From Leptospira haakeii (GTDB lineage: Bacteria > Spirochaetota > Leptospiria > Leptospirales > Leptospiraceae), in the NCBI RefSeq assembly GCF_002812045.1, contig NZ_NPEG01000002.1, forward strand, positions 310,001 to 374,000: a DNA stretch of 64,000 bases. Reading direction: 5' to 3'. Each line of letters begins with the position of its first letter. The first letter of the stretch is position 1. This document shows, in pieces, positions 48,362-57,787 of the stretch. Below the pieces are notes generated by a model, which was not told where the DNA came from, did not search any database, and saw nothing but the letters and a program-made list of their open reading frames with translations. A program made the position numbers and the translations under genes.

Positions 48362-49339
48362 ATGGCGAATTCTAAAAACCTAGTTTCGAACGGGGTTCGA
48401 ATCACCGGGATTGGACATTATCTCCCGGAAAGGATCGTCACTAACGACGAAATTCGACCTAGATTAAAATATCCTGAAATGCATCCTGCCGAAAAAGCAG
48501 TCATCGGCAATATTGGCGTAACGGAAAGAAGAAGGGCAAACGAAAAAGAAACTGCTCAATTCATGGCGGCAGAAACTTCCAAAATGATCCTCAAAGACGC
48601 AGGAAAAAAACCTGAGGATATTGACTTATTCATCTTAGCCAATTGGACAGATCGCCTCTATTTACCTGATCTGGCTCCTCAGGCTTCTAAACTTGCAGGA
48701 ACTTCCAATTCTTTAGCATTCGATATTTGTACTGCTTGTACCGGATTTGTTCACGGAGTACAAATGGGATCCGCATTCTTGAGTAGCGGCAAATATAAGA
48801 ACGCACTCGTAATCGGTAGCGAAAGATTTTCAGTAAGAACCAGAATGAACGGTTATGGAGAATTCACAGCAGGCGATGCAGCCGCAGGAGTTTTATTAGA
48901 ATATACCGGAAATAAAGAATTCGGCATTATAGATTCTTTCCTAAAGGATGATGGAGATCTTGCAAACATCATAGAATTAGGACCAGGACCGAATTTTTAT
49001 ATAAAAAGTTATCCAGAACTTGTGACTAATGCTGCGGATCTCACTCTTTCTGCAATGGATGATCTATTAAAAAAGAATAATGTCTCATTAGAGGAAATAG
49101 ATTGGGTAATCCCTCACCCTGGAACGGATGTGGTAGTGCAGGATGTTCTCAAAAGAACAAAATTCCCTAAAGAAAAAATACTTTTGAATTTCGAAAGAGT
49201 GGGTAATACTTCTGCGGCATCCATTCCAATTGCATTGTCCGAATACTATTATAAGGGAATCGTCAAAAAAGGCGATTTAATCCTTTCCCCCGCAGTTGGA
49301 GCCGGATTTTATTGGGGCGGACTTTTGTATCGTCTCTGA
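48362..49339 (+). CDS. 3-oxoacyl-ACP synthase III-like ketosynthase (FabH family)
   Basis: A protein of 325 residues with a complete catalytic set: Cys126 in TACTGFVHG, His252 in IPHPGTD and Asn282 in RVGNTSAASIP. FabH-type enzymes start fatty-acid synthesis by condensing acyl-CoA with malonyl-ACP, and relatives build polyketide or quinolone-type products. The ribosome-binding site GGAG lies 9 nt upstream. It lies between a CoA-transferase and the signalling operon, about 50 bp before the latter. Confidence 0.92.
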   Translation: MANSKNLVSNGVRITGIGHYLPERIVTNDEIRPRLKYPEMHPAEKAVIGNIGVTERRRANEKETAQFMAAETSKMILKDAGKKPEDIDLFILANWTDRLYLPDLAPQASKLAGTSNSLAFDICTACTGFVHGVQMGSAFLSSGKYKNALVIGSERFSVRTRMNGYGEFTAGDAAAGVLLEYTGNKEFGIIDSFLKDDGDLANIIELGPGPNFYIKSYPELVTNAADLTLSAMDDLLKKNNVSLEEIDWVIPHPGTDVVVQDVLKRTKFPKEKILLNFERVGNTSAASIPIALSEYYYKGIVKKGDLILSPAVGAGFYWGGLLYRL

Positions 49340-49387
49340 AAATTCGATATTTAGAATATAATATAAAAATAAAGGTGAAGTAGAAGG

Positions 49388-52300
49388 ATGATCGTAACAG
49401 GGTTCGAACTAAAAGAAAGACTGAATGCCGAATCTGCGTCCGAAGTTTATAAAGCTGTTCGTAAAGAGGATAATAGGTCCGTCATCATCAAATTTCTTCC
49501 GGTTTTGGACGAATTACATCCTTCAGTTGTCAATCTTAGGAACGAATTCGAGATCCTAAATTTACTTTCTTCAGGTTATTTTGTTAAACCTATTAAGTTC
49601 GAAAAATTGCAAGATGGATTCGCACTTTTTATGGACTTCGTACCTGGAGGTTCCTTAAAGGATTTTATCTCCAAAAAACCGATGACACTTTCGGATTTTT
49701 TCCCGATTTCTATCCAGCTCGCAGAAAGACTAAGTGAGATCCATTCCAAAAAGATCATACACAAGGACTTAAAACCGGAAAACATAATATTCAATAGAGA
49801 TGAAAAACAGATCCGTATCATAGACTTCGGGATTTCAACCAAATTGAATAAAGAAGAAACTTCTTGGTCAGCACCGAATATTCTAGAAGGTTCCATCCAT
49901 TATGTTTCTCCGGAACAAACCGGAAGAATGAATCGATCCGTAGACTATAGAAGTGATTTTTATTCTCTGGGAATCACTTACTATGAGATGCTTCTCGGAA
50001 AACTTCCGTTCGACGGCGAAGACCTTTTACAATTAGTACACGCTCATTTAGCTAAGATCCCAACTTCTCCCAAAGAAGCAAGATCCGAGATCCCTACAGT
50101 ACTTTCAGAAATCGTAATGAAACTTCTGGCAAAAAACGCCGAAGACAGATACCAGACTGCGAGAGGACTCCAAGGAGATTTGGAGAAGGCTTACGCTCTC
50201 TGGAAAGAAAAGACCGATTTCCCTTCTTTTCCTCTTGCCCAATCCGATTTTTCCACTGAATTCAAGATCCCTCAGAAGTTATACGGAAGGGACGAGTATA
50301 TCAAAACACTTTTGGAAGAATTCAAATCCGTTGCCACAAACGGAAGATCCAGAATGGTCCTAATCGGAGGATATTCCGGTGTGGGAAAATCCTCACTCGT
50401 AAAAGAGATCAACAAACCTCTTACAGAATCCAAAGGTTATTTCATTTCAGGAAAATTCGACCAATACAATCGAAACCTGCCCTTCTCCGCCGTCATACAA
50501 GTATTCTCCAGCTTAGTAGAATTGATATTAACCGAATCTCCGGAAAGGATCGAAGCTTGGAAAAGTAAGATCAGAAAAGCTATAGGTGCGAACGGAAAAG
50601 TGGTCACAGACGTGATCCCGGAATTAGAGATCATCATCGGGAAACAAGATCCCGTTCCAGAGCTTGGTCCACAAGAGAACGCAAACCGTTTTTATATAGT
50701 ATTCCAAAACTTCATTAAGGTTTTTGCAAGCCCTGAACATCCTCTTGCAATCTTCTTAGATGATATGCAATGGGCGGATACGGCTTCCTTAGAACTTCTT
50801 AAAAACCTGATGGAAGATGTAACCGTAAATTACCTTTTCATCATACTTGCCTACAGAGACAACGAAGTTGATTCTTCCCATCCTTTCCAAGTGTTATTGG
50901 ATACTTTGGAAAAAGAAGGCCTCGATCCTTATAAGATCGTTCTCCAACCTTTGGCGTTAAAAGATGTAAGGCAATTACTCTCTGACAGTCTTTATATTTC
51001 CGATGATAAAACAGTTGAACTCGCGGAAATCGTCCATTCCAAAACGGGAGGAAACCCATTCTTTATCGGGGAACTTCTAAAACAACTCGCCAAAGAAGAC
51101 TCGGTCTATTTCGATCAGGGCTCCGGAAAACCTGGGGAAGGTATCTGGAAATGGGACATCGCAAAGATCAGAAACACCAAAATTTCGGATAACGTTGTAG
51201 AACTTTTGGTAAATAGGATTCGTAAACTTTCTCCTAAGATCCAAGAAACACTGGAGATGGCTGCTTGTATCGGAAGCAGTTTCGATCTGGCGCTTATTAC
51301 CAGAATTTTAGAGACGGATTACAAAACAGCACTCAGTTCTTTGCAGGAAACAATCGCAGAAGAATTGATTGTCCCGATCGGAGAGAATTATCGACTTGCG
51401 GAATCTTTCGAGGAAACTGCTGCAAATAAGGATAAAAATTACCAAACTGCAAAAACAGTAACCTTCCGATTCCAACATGATAGGGTCCAACAAGCAGCTT
51501 ACGAAATTATAGAAGAAGAAAAGAAAAAGAAGATCCGCTTACAATTAGGAAGATTCCTGATAGAAGGCGCGGATTCTAAACAGATAGAAGATAATATTTT
51601 CGATATTGCGAATCATATGAATATCGGCTCCGGGTTAATTACGGAGTCCGCTGAAAAACTAAAATTAGCTCAATTAGATCTAATAGCGGGAAAGAAGGCT
51701 AAAAATTCCACAGCTTACAAACCTGCTCTATCTTATATAGCGAAAGCGAGAGAATTACTTTTCCTTCTACCTGAAGCTTCTCAAGGAGATGATGCTCTTT
51801 GGAATTCTAAGTATGAACTTTGTTATTCTATCTTCAGAGAATTGGGAGAAACCCAATATCTCACTGGAAATTTCGAGGATTCTCAAAAAACGATCGATAC
51901 ACTTTTAAAATACGCAAGATCTCCGATCGAAAAAGCGGATGCTTGTAACCTTCTGATCATTCAATATTCTGCTCTCGGAAAATTCGATTTAGCTCTTCCT
52001 ATGATCATCAAGGCACTCCAACCGTTAGGCGTGGATATACCTGAAACAGACCATGAGAAAGTAACAGGAGAAGAGATCGAGATCGTAAACAAGGCTCTAG
52101 AAGAAAAGACTGTAGATTCCTTGTTGGACCTCCCACTGATCCAAAAACAAGAACAGATCATGGCAGTGAATCTTTTGATCAGCGCCATTCCTACTGTTTA
52201 TAATTTTGCATTATCACTCTTCCCTATCGTTTCCTTAAAAATGGTAAACCTATTCTTGAAGTATGGAAACCTTTCCGATCCGTACGGATATTCTATGTAT

Positions 52301-54766
52301 GCCATCCTTCTCACTTCAGGATTCCAACAATATAGAAGAGGTTACGAATTCGCTGAACTTGCAATTAAAGTTAGTGAAAAGTATAAGAACCCAAGCGGGA
52401 TCACTAAAGCAGCCAACATTCTTGCAAACTACACCACTCCTTTTGTAAGACATTTAAAATATTCGGAAGAAATCAACCATAGAGGGATCCAGGCAAGCTT
52501 AGAATCTGGGGAATTCCTACACGGCGGTTACTGCGCGATGAACGACGCAGTCAACGTGGTCCTACAGTCTAAAAATCTAGAATTAGTAAAACCTAAAATA
52601 GATGGGCTTTTAAAGTTCACTCGAAAGGTAAAAAACAACTTAGCAATCGATACTGTTCTCGCTTCTGCGCTGGTAGTTTCCAACCTACGAGGAAAAACTT
52701 CTTCTCAACTTGAATTCTCCATCGATGATATGAGTGAGCAGAATTACATTGAGTTATGTAATTCTCACCAGAGTCCTTTCCCTGTTTGTCTTTTTAAGAT
52801 CATGAAGGCAAGAACACTTCTCAGCTACGGAGAATCCGAGAGTGCATTAAAAGAGTTAGAAGAATCCGAAAGTATGCTTGGATTTATCTCCGGTCAGATC
52901 GCAGTAGAAGAACATGCTTATCTATATTCTTTAGCTATGGCTGCGAACTACAAACTTTCTACCCAAGAACAAAAAGCAAAGTTCTTAGAAAGGATCAAGA
53001 AGAACCAACAGAAACTGAAAGTTCTTGCTGAAAACGCTCCCGAAAACTTTGAGCACAAATTCCTTTTGGTAGAAGCTGAGCTTGCTAGATTAGAATACAA
53101 AAACTGGAAAGCAGCCAAAACATACGAACAAGCGGTTCAGCTTGCAGGCAAAAACGAATATTATAATGACGAGGCTTTAGCTGCAGAACTTGCATCCAAA
53201 TTCTGGTTCTCTAAAGGTAGTATCAAGATTGGTTCCCAGTACATCGCAGAAGCTTACCAAAAATACGGAAGATGGGGAGCGACTAAAAAGCAGGAGCTCC
53301 TAAAAACTCAGTTCCCGGAATTCATCCGAGAAAAAGGGGGAAGAGACACCTTCCGCACTACTCGCACGATCGGGACCTTAAGCACCAGAACTGCTTCTGC
53401 TACTGAAGTATATTCTGGGCAAACCTTGGATTTCCAATCCATTCTAAAAAGTTCCACTGCAATCTCCGGAGAGATCAAATTAGAATCCTTATTGGATACC
53501 TTAATGCAGATCTCCATCGAAAACGTGGGCGCTGAAAAAGGAGTTATGATCTTAAGAAGGGATGGAAAACTTTTCGTAGAAGCGGAAGGTAGTACGACCG
53601 ATGATGAGATTAGAGTTCTCCAAGGGATCCCGATCCAAGAGAGTAAAAATATACCTATCAGCGTTATTTACTATGTTGAGAGGACAAAAGAGGATCTGGT
53701 TCTACGTAACGCGTTCGCGGACGAGAAGTTCAATAAAGATCCGTATATTAGAGAAAGGAAAACAAAATCCGTTCTATGTTCCCCTATCATCAAACAAGGG
53801 GAACTGATCGGTATATTATATTTGGAGAATAATCTTTCCGAGGCAGCATTCACTTCGGATAGACTGCAGACTATCTCAATTCTGTCCTCTCAGGCAGCGA
53901 TCTCCATCGATAACGCATTACTTTATGCGAATTTGGAAAGCAAAGTAGCTGAAAGGACCAAAGAATTAGCTCAGGCTAACGACGATCTGGCATTAAAAAA
54001 CCAGCATATTACGGACAGTATTACATATTCATTGAATATCCAGCAGGCTATTTTACCTTCTTCTGAAGTATTAGGAAGTGCGCTTTCCGATTATTTTGTA
54101 GTATTCCGTCCGAAAGATATAGTATCTGGAGATTTTTACTGGTTTTCAAAACAGGAAGATACAATATATATCGCATCCGTCGATTGTACAGGCCACGGAG
54201 TTCCGGGAGCTCTTATGTCCATGATCGGCAATACTTTGCTCAATCAGATTGTGAATGAAATTGGTATCACCGATCCAGGTTCTATTTTAGAACAACTGCA
54301 TAAAAAAGTAAGGCAGGCCCTCAAACAAGACATGGACCAAACAAATTCCAGAGACGGAATGGATCTTTGTCTATTAAAGATTGAAGGAAACAATTTATAC
54401 TTTGCGGGAGCAAAACGGCCTATTTTTATAGGAAAAGGTGGAGTCTTGACCGAAATTAAAGGTGATAGATTCTCGATTGGCGGAAGGCAAAAAGAAGAAA
54501 CGCGAAAATTTACAACACACTCCATCTCCTTGGAAAAAGGAATACGTACGAGTGTTTACTTAACCACGGACGGATTTATGGACCAGCCGAATCCGGACCG
54601 ACAAAAAATAGGTACCAAAGGGTTATTAAACTTCTTAAGCGGGATAGAACATCTTTCCGGTGAAGAACAAAAAGAACGTTTAGAATCCTTCCTGTTAGCC
54701 CACCAAAATGGAGAGGCTCAACGGGACGACATAACACTAGTCGGTGTAATATTGGGGGGAAGATAA
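49388..54766 (+). CDS. giant Ser/Thr kinase-AAA ATPase-GAF-PP2C sensor protein (SiaA-like output)
   Basis: A protein of 1792 residues. Order: Hanks-type kinase (about 8-270) with HKDLKPEN at 125, DFG at 146-148 and SPEQ in place of APE; an AAA/STAND-type ATPase with Walker A GGYSGVGKSS (327-336) and Walker B IFLDDMQWAD (458); long helical repeats (about 640-1330); a GAF domain (about 1348-1515); a coiled coil; and a SpoIIE/PP2C phosphatase with GDFYW (1580), DCTGHG (1598), TTDG (1726) and RDDIT (1778). Kinase and phosphatase catalytic residues both look intact. SiaA of Pseudomonas is a PP2C phosphatase, and its place relative to SiaB and SiaC matches this gene. The kinase target is unknown. 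Confidence 0.92.
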   Translation: MIVTGFELKERLNAESASEVYKAVRKEDNRSVIIKFLPVLDELHPSVVNLRNEFEILNLLSSGYFVKPIKFEKLQDGFALFMDFVPGGSLKDFISKKPMTLSDFFPISIQLAERLSEIHSKKIIHKDLKPENIIFNRDEKQIRIIDFGISTKLNKEETSWSAPNILEGSIHYVSPEQTGRMNRSVDYRSDFYSLGITYYEMLLGKLPFDGEDLLQLVHAHLAKIPTSPKEARSEIPTVLSEIVMKLLAKNAEDRYQTARGLQGDLEKAYALWKEKTDFPSFPLAQSDFSTEFKIPQKLYGRDEYIKTLLEEFKSVATNGRSRMVLIGGYSGVGKSSLVKEINKPLTESKGYFISGKFDQYNRNLPFSAVIQVFSSLVELILTESPERIEAWKSKIRKAIGANGKVVTDVIPELEIIIGKQDPVPELGPQENANRFYIVFQNFIKVFASPEHPLAIFLDDMQWADTASLELLKNLMEDVTVNYLFIILAYRDNEVDSSHPFQVLLDTLEKEGLDPYKIVLQPLALKDVRQLLSDSLYISDDKTVELAEIVHSKTGGNPFFIGELLKQLAKEDSVYFDQGSGKPGEGIWKWDIAKIRNTKISDNVVELLVNRIRKLSPKIQETLEMAACIGSSFDLALITRILETDYKTALSSLQETIAEELIVPIGENYRLAESFEETAANKDKNYQTAKTVTFRFQHDRVQQAAYEIIEEEKKKKIRLQLGRFLIEGADSKQIEDNIFDIANHMNIGSGLITESAEKLKLAQLDLIAGKKAKNSTAYKPALSYIAKARELLFLLPEASQGDDALWNSKYELCYSIFRELGETQYLTGNFEDSQKTIDTLLKYARSPIEKADACNLLIIQYSALGKFDLALPMIIKALQPLGVDIPETDHEKVTGEEIEIVNKALEEKTVDSLLDLPLIQKQEQIMAVNLLISAIPTVYNFALSLFPIVSLKMVNLFLKYGNLSDPYGYSMYAILLTSGFQQYRRGYEFAELAIKVSEKYKNPSGITKAANILANYTTPFVRHLKYSEEINHRGIQASLESGEFLHGGYCAMNDAVNVVLQSKNLELVKPKIDGLLKFTRKVKNNLAIDTVLASALVVSNLRGKTSSQLEFSIDDMSEQNYIELCNSHQSPFPVCLFKIMKARTLLSYGESESALKELEESESMLGFISGQIAVEEHAYLYSLAMAANYKLSTQEQKAKFLERIKKNQQKLKVLAENAPENFEHKFLLVEAELARLEYKNWKAAKTYEQAVQLAGKNEYYNDEALAAELASKFWFSKGSIKIGSQYIAEAYQKYGRWGATKKQELLKTQFPEFIREKGGRDTFRTTRTIGTLSTRTASATEVYSGQTLDFQSILKSSTAISGEIKLESLLDTLMQISIENVGAEKGVMILRRDGKLFVEAEGSTTDDEIRVLQGIPIQESKNIPISVIYYVERTKEDLVLRNAFADEKFNKDPYIRERKTKSVLCSPIIKQGELIGILYLENNLSEAAFTSDRLQTISILSSQAAISIDNALLYANLESKVAERTKELAQANDDLALKNQHITDSITYSLNIQQAILPSSEVLGSALSDYFVVFRPKDIVSGDFYWFSKQEDTIYIASVDCTGHGVPGALMSMIGNTLLNQIVNEIGITDPGSILEQLHKKVRQALKQDMDQTNSRDGMDLCLLKIEGNNLYFAGAKRPIFIGKGGVLTEIKGDRFSIGGRQKEETRKFTTHSISLEKGIRTSVYLTTDGFMDQPNPDRQKIGTKGLLNFLSGIEHLSGEEQKERLESFLLAHQNGEAQRDDITLVGVILGGR

Positions 54767-54789
54767 GGAGATGTTTCTGAAAAAGGAAG

Positions 54790-55350
54790 ATGCTGAAGAT
54801 GGAAAATGAAGTCGTAAATCTATTTAAGACTTATCAGGAAACCAGCGAATACAATCTGCTCGTATCCTTTAAGGGCAGACTGTCCCAGGAAGTTCTAACT
54901 GAACTAGGATCAATGATCCGGACTTCTTTGAGCACGGAATCCAAAATAAAGAAAATTTTCGCGGTATTTATTGAACTAGCGCAAAATATGCTGCACTACT
55001 CCGCCGAGCGAAAAATCAACGAAGAGCAGAAAGATGCAGGCGTAGGGATCCTCATAGTTAGGGAAAATTCGGTTGGCTACCATGTTGCTTCGGGAAATTT
55101 GGTACTAAACGAGAAGATCGAGTTTTTGACCGAAAGGATCCAAAAAATCAACTCCATGAGTAAGGACGAATTAAAGTCCTTCTACCAACAGCAACTTAGA
55201 TCGGAGAGGCCGGAAGATAGCAAAGGAGCAGGTGTGGGATTAATCGATATTGCCAGGAAGTCAGACGGACCTCTGGTATTTCGTTTCGATAAATTGGATG
55301 GCAAACTATCCTTTTTTACAATCTCCGCATTCTTTACGAAGGAAAACTAA
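54790..55350 (+). CDS. siaB: SiaB-family protein kinase (second copy)
   Basis: A protein of 186 residues with the HATPase-like motifs FIELAQNMLHYSAE, GVGILIVREN and SKGAGVGLIDIARKS. It should phosphorylate the SiaC-like protein encoded 2 bp downstream. It is 23 bp behind the giant SiaA-like gene. A second ATG three codons in (54799) is an alternative start. Similarity to the first copy at 42633-43172 is clear through the protein. Confidence 0.88.
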   Translation: MLKMENEVVNLFKTYQETSEYNLLVSFKGRLSQEVLTELGSMIRTSLSTESKIKKIFAVFIELAQNMLHYSAERKINEEQKDAGVGILIVRENSVGYHVASGNLVLNEKIEFLTERIQKINSMSKDELKSFYQQQLRSERPEDSKGAGVGLIDIARKSDGPLVFRFDKLDGKLSFFTISAFFTKEN

Positions 55351-55352
55351 TC

Positions 55353-55727
55353 ATGGAATCCTTACATATACAACAGACTAAAACTTCACCGGAAATCATC
55401 TTAGAATCGGACAAGGGGCTCGCGGAAATTATCGGAGAATCTTATCCGGAAAACGCAATGGCGTTTTACAAACCAGTCTTTGATTGGTTGTCTGCAATCC
55501 AAACTGCAAACAAACAGATCCAGTTCCGTTTTCAAATGGATTATTTTAATACCAGTTCTTCCAAAGTGATCATGGATATTCTCGACAATCTTCAGAAATA
55601 TCATGACAAAGGTGGAAAGGTAGAAGTCGAGTGGCTTTATAAAGAAGACGATGAAGACATGCAGGAAACCGGAGAAGAATTCTCTTCCGATTTGTCCCTG
55701 CCTTTTAAAATGAAATCTTATAAATAA
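55353..55727 (+). CDS. siaC: SiaC-family (DUF1987) regulatory phosphoprotein
   Basis: A protein of 124 residues, matching SiaC in length. The conserved YFNTSSSK segment puts a Thr at position 67; in Pseudomonas SiaC the equivalent Thr is phosphorylated by SiaB and dephosphorylated by SiaA. Other family segments are SPEIILESDKGLAEIIGESYPEN and FYKPVFDWLS. The acidic tail (EDDEDMQETGEE) is not part of the core. In the known system unphosphorylated SiaC binds and activates the cyclase encoded next to it; here that gene is a class III cyclase. Confidence 0.9.
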   Translation: MESLHIQQTKTSPEIILESDKGLAEIIGESYPENAMAFYKPVFDWLSAIQTANKQIQFRFQMDYFNTSSSKVIMDILDNLQKYHDKGGKVEVEWLYKEDDEDMQETGEEFSSDLSLPFKMKSYK

Positions 55728-55748
55728 GATTTCATTCGTGCGGAACAA

Positions 55749-57215
55749 GTGGAAAAGAACGAAACTTCGAAAGAACAAAATACTTTTTTCGAGCAGGAAT
55801 TTAAACTTCTCTCGGATGCTCAGTCTTTTTTAGAAGATTCGAACACAAAAGAGGATCCTAAACTAAAATTAAAAACCCTAGTAGGATCCTACGAGTCCCT
55901 TCTCAAACAATCTTCAAAGATCATGAAGATCGGGGATTCCACCCAGCATAGACTTCTCAAAACCCAAGAAGCATTAACCGATTCTAATATAATGTTAGAG
56001 GCCGCTTATATGGACCTCAAACTTGTAACGGAAATCGGAAAGATCATCACTTCTTCCCTTGAACCTAAAGTTATCATTCAATCAGTCTATGAGAATACCA
56101 AGTCGATCGTTCCAATGGATGTTCTCGCATTCGGGACTTACGACGAAGAAAAAAAAGAGATCAAATATAAGTTTTGTGTAATAGACGGAAGATATGTGCC
56201 TGCACCTTCCGTAGATTCCCTAGAAGAAGATAACCCTTCTTCTTATTGTGTAAAACAACAGAAAGAACTGATCACTCTGGATATCGAAAAAGACTTCCCG
56301 AATTATTTATCTGATATAAGAAAACATTTCGGAGAAAACTCCCAATCTGCCCTTTACTTTCCACTTAAGGTAGAGGAACGTTTAATCGGAATTCTTACAG
56401 TTCATAGTTATTCTAAAAATGCATTCCAGCCGAACCAGCTGAATATTCTCAGGACCTTAGCAAACTATGTGGCAATCGGTGTGGATAACGCGGATGCTTA
56501 TAGAACACTTTCCAAAAGAAACAAAGAATTAAAAGATTCTTTGGAAAAGATCGAAGTCCTAAATAAAAGTATAGAGGAAGAAAGACAAAAGTCTGAAAAC
56601 CTTCTCCTGAATATTCTTCCTAGAAGTATTGCTGATCGTTTAAAAGGTGGAGAAGGTGTTATAGCGGACTATTTCCCTTCTTCTACCGTACTCTTTGCAG
56701 ATATAGTTGGGTTTTCAAAACTTACCACTAAGATCCAAACTCCTACAAGACTTGTGGAGATCTTAAACCGTATTTTCACGGAATTCGATGTGATCGCCGA
56801 CAAATATAAATTAGAAAAAATTAAAACAATAGGCGATTGTTATATGTTGGCTGGCGGTATTCCTGTCCCAACAGAAGACCATGCCCATAAAGCTGCTCAA
56901 GCAGCACTTGACATGTTGAATCGTCTGAATGAACTCAAACCTGAGTTAGAATTCGAGTTTAATGTCCGTATTGGTCTTCATACTGGAGAGGTTGTTGCCG
57001 GAGTGATCGGAAAAAATAAATTCGTGTACGATCTCTGGGGCGATTCAGTCAACACTGCTTCTCGAATGGAATCTCATGGAGCCACAGGAAGGATCCATGT
57101 TTCTGAATCCGTTTATCTGTCCTTAAAAGATAAGTATAATTTCGAAGATAGGAATGTGATCGAAGTAAAAGGAAAAGGCCCGATGCATACTTACTTCCTA
57201 GAGGGCGTTAAGTAA
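55749..57215 (+). CDS. GAF domain-class III nucleotide cyclase (adenylate-cyclase type)
   Basis: A protein of 488 residues from a GTG start. An N-terminal helical segment is followed by a GAF domain (about 88-250), a coiled coil (about 255-285) and a cyclase homology domain (about 305-485). Metal-binding Asp residues are in FADIVGF and TIGDCYM; the purine-selecting residues read EKIKTIGD (Lys) and YDLWGDSVN (Asp), as in adenylate cyclases. The Arg/Asn pair for catalysis lies in SVNTASRMES. It holds the position of SiaD, which is a diguanylate cyclase in Pseudomonas. Confidence 0.92.
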   Translation: MEKNETSKEQNTFFEQEFKLLSDAQSFLEDSNTKEDPKLKLKTLVGSYESLLKQSSKIMKIGDSTQHRLLKTQEALTDSNIMLEAAYMDLKLVTEIGKIITSSLEPKVIIQSVYENTKSIVPMDVLAFGTYDEEKKEIKYKFCVIDGRYVPAPSVDSLEEDNPSSYCVKQQKELITLDIEKDFPNYLSDIRKHFGENSQSALYFPLKVEERLIGILTVHSYSKNAFQPNQLNILRTLANYVAIGVDNADAYRTLSKRNKELKDSLEKIEVLNKSIEEERQKSENLLLNILPRSIADRLKGGEGVIADYFPSSTVLFADIVGFSKLTTKIQTPTRLVEILNRIFTEFDVIADKYKLEKIKTIGDCYMLAGGIPVPTEDHAHKAAQAALDMLNRLNELKPELEFEFNVRIGLHTGEVVAGVIGKNKFVYDLWGDSVNTASRMESHGATGRIHVSESVYLSLKDKYNFEDRNVIEVKGKGPMHTYFLEGVK

Positions 57216-57222
57216 CCTTAAT

Positions 57223-57254
57223 AAAAAAGGATCTCCGAAGAGATCCTTTTTTTT
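57223..57254. terminator. bidirectional Rho-independent terminator
   Basis: aaaaaaggatctc and gagatcctttttttt pair around a CGAA loop, giving a 7-bp GC-containing stem extended by A/T pairs, with T-tracts on both strands. It ends the signalling operon on the plus strand and the VOC gene on the minus strand. Confidence 0.92.
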
Positions 57255-57259
57255 GATCT

Positions 57260-57718
57260 TCAGCCTAAGGCTTCGATCACTTCTTTAGGAGCCTGGACAA
57301 GTTCCACAAGAACTCCCTCTCCACAAAGTGGAAATTCTTCATTTCCTTTCGGATGAATAAAAGTTACGTCGTGACCACCAGCACCTTTACGAATCCCACC
57401 GGGAGTAAAACGAACTCCTTGAGCGCTCAGCCATTCTACTGCTTTGTGAATATCATCCACCCAAAGTCCGATATGATTCAGTTTAGGATCATTCACTTTT
57501 GGACTTTTGCTTGGATCCACAGGTTCCATGATATCTACTTCTACAGCGTAAGGCCCTTTGCCCATCTGTAGGATATCCTCGTCTACGTTCTCTTTTTCAC
57601 TTCTAAAAGAACCAATGTTTTGCAATCCGAGAGTATCCACCCAAAATTTTTTGAGTTTATCCTTACTATCTCCGCCGACTGCGATCTGCTGCACTCCCAG
57701 AATTTTAAACGGTCTCAT
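57260..57718 (-). CDS. VOC-family (glyoxalase/epimerase-like) protein
   Basis: A protein of 152 residues with two betaalphabetabetabeta modules: [25 protein letters not shown] and [25 protein letters not shown], then [12 protein letters not shown] and GVLVELVQ. Metal-ligand positions (His in NHIGL, Glu in VELVQ) are present. Methylmalonyl-CoA epimerase-like members fit the length, but dioxygenases and glyoxalases share the fold. Confidence 0.82.
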   Translation of the reverse strand: MRPFKILGVQQIAVGGDSKDKLKKFWVDTLGLQNIGSFRSEKENVDEDILQMGKGPYAVEVDIMEPVDPSKSPKVNDPKLNHIGLWVDDIHKAVEWLSAQGVRFTPGGIRKGAGGHDVTFIHPKGNEEFPLCGEGVLVELVQAPKEVIEALG

Positions 57719-57787
57719 AATGCCCTATCTTTCGTTTTTTCCAAATTCTTGCCCTCTTAGAAAAGAGCAAGGATTTGTCCGACCTGA

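Noticed and set aside
48301..48375. Short frame between the CoA-transferase and FabH-like genes
   Set aside because: Only about 24 codons, out of frame with both neighbours, no ribosome-binding site of its own, and it covers the FabH ribosome-binding site.
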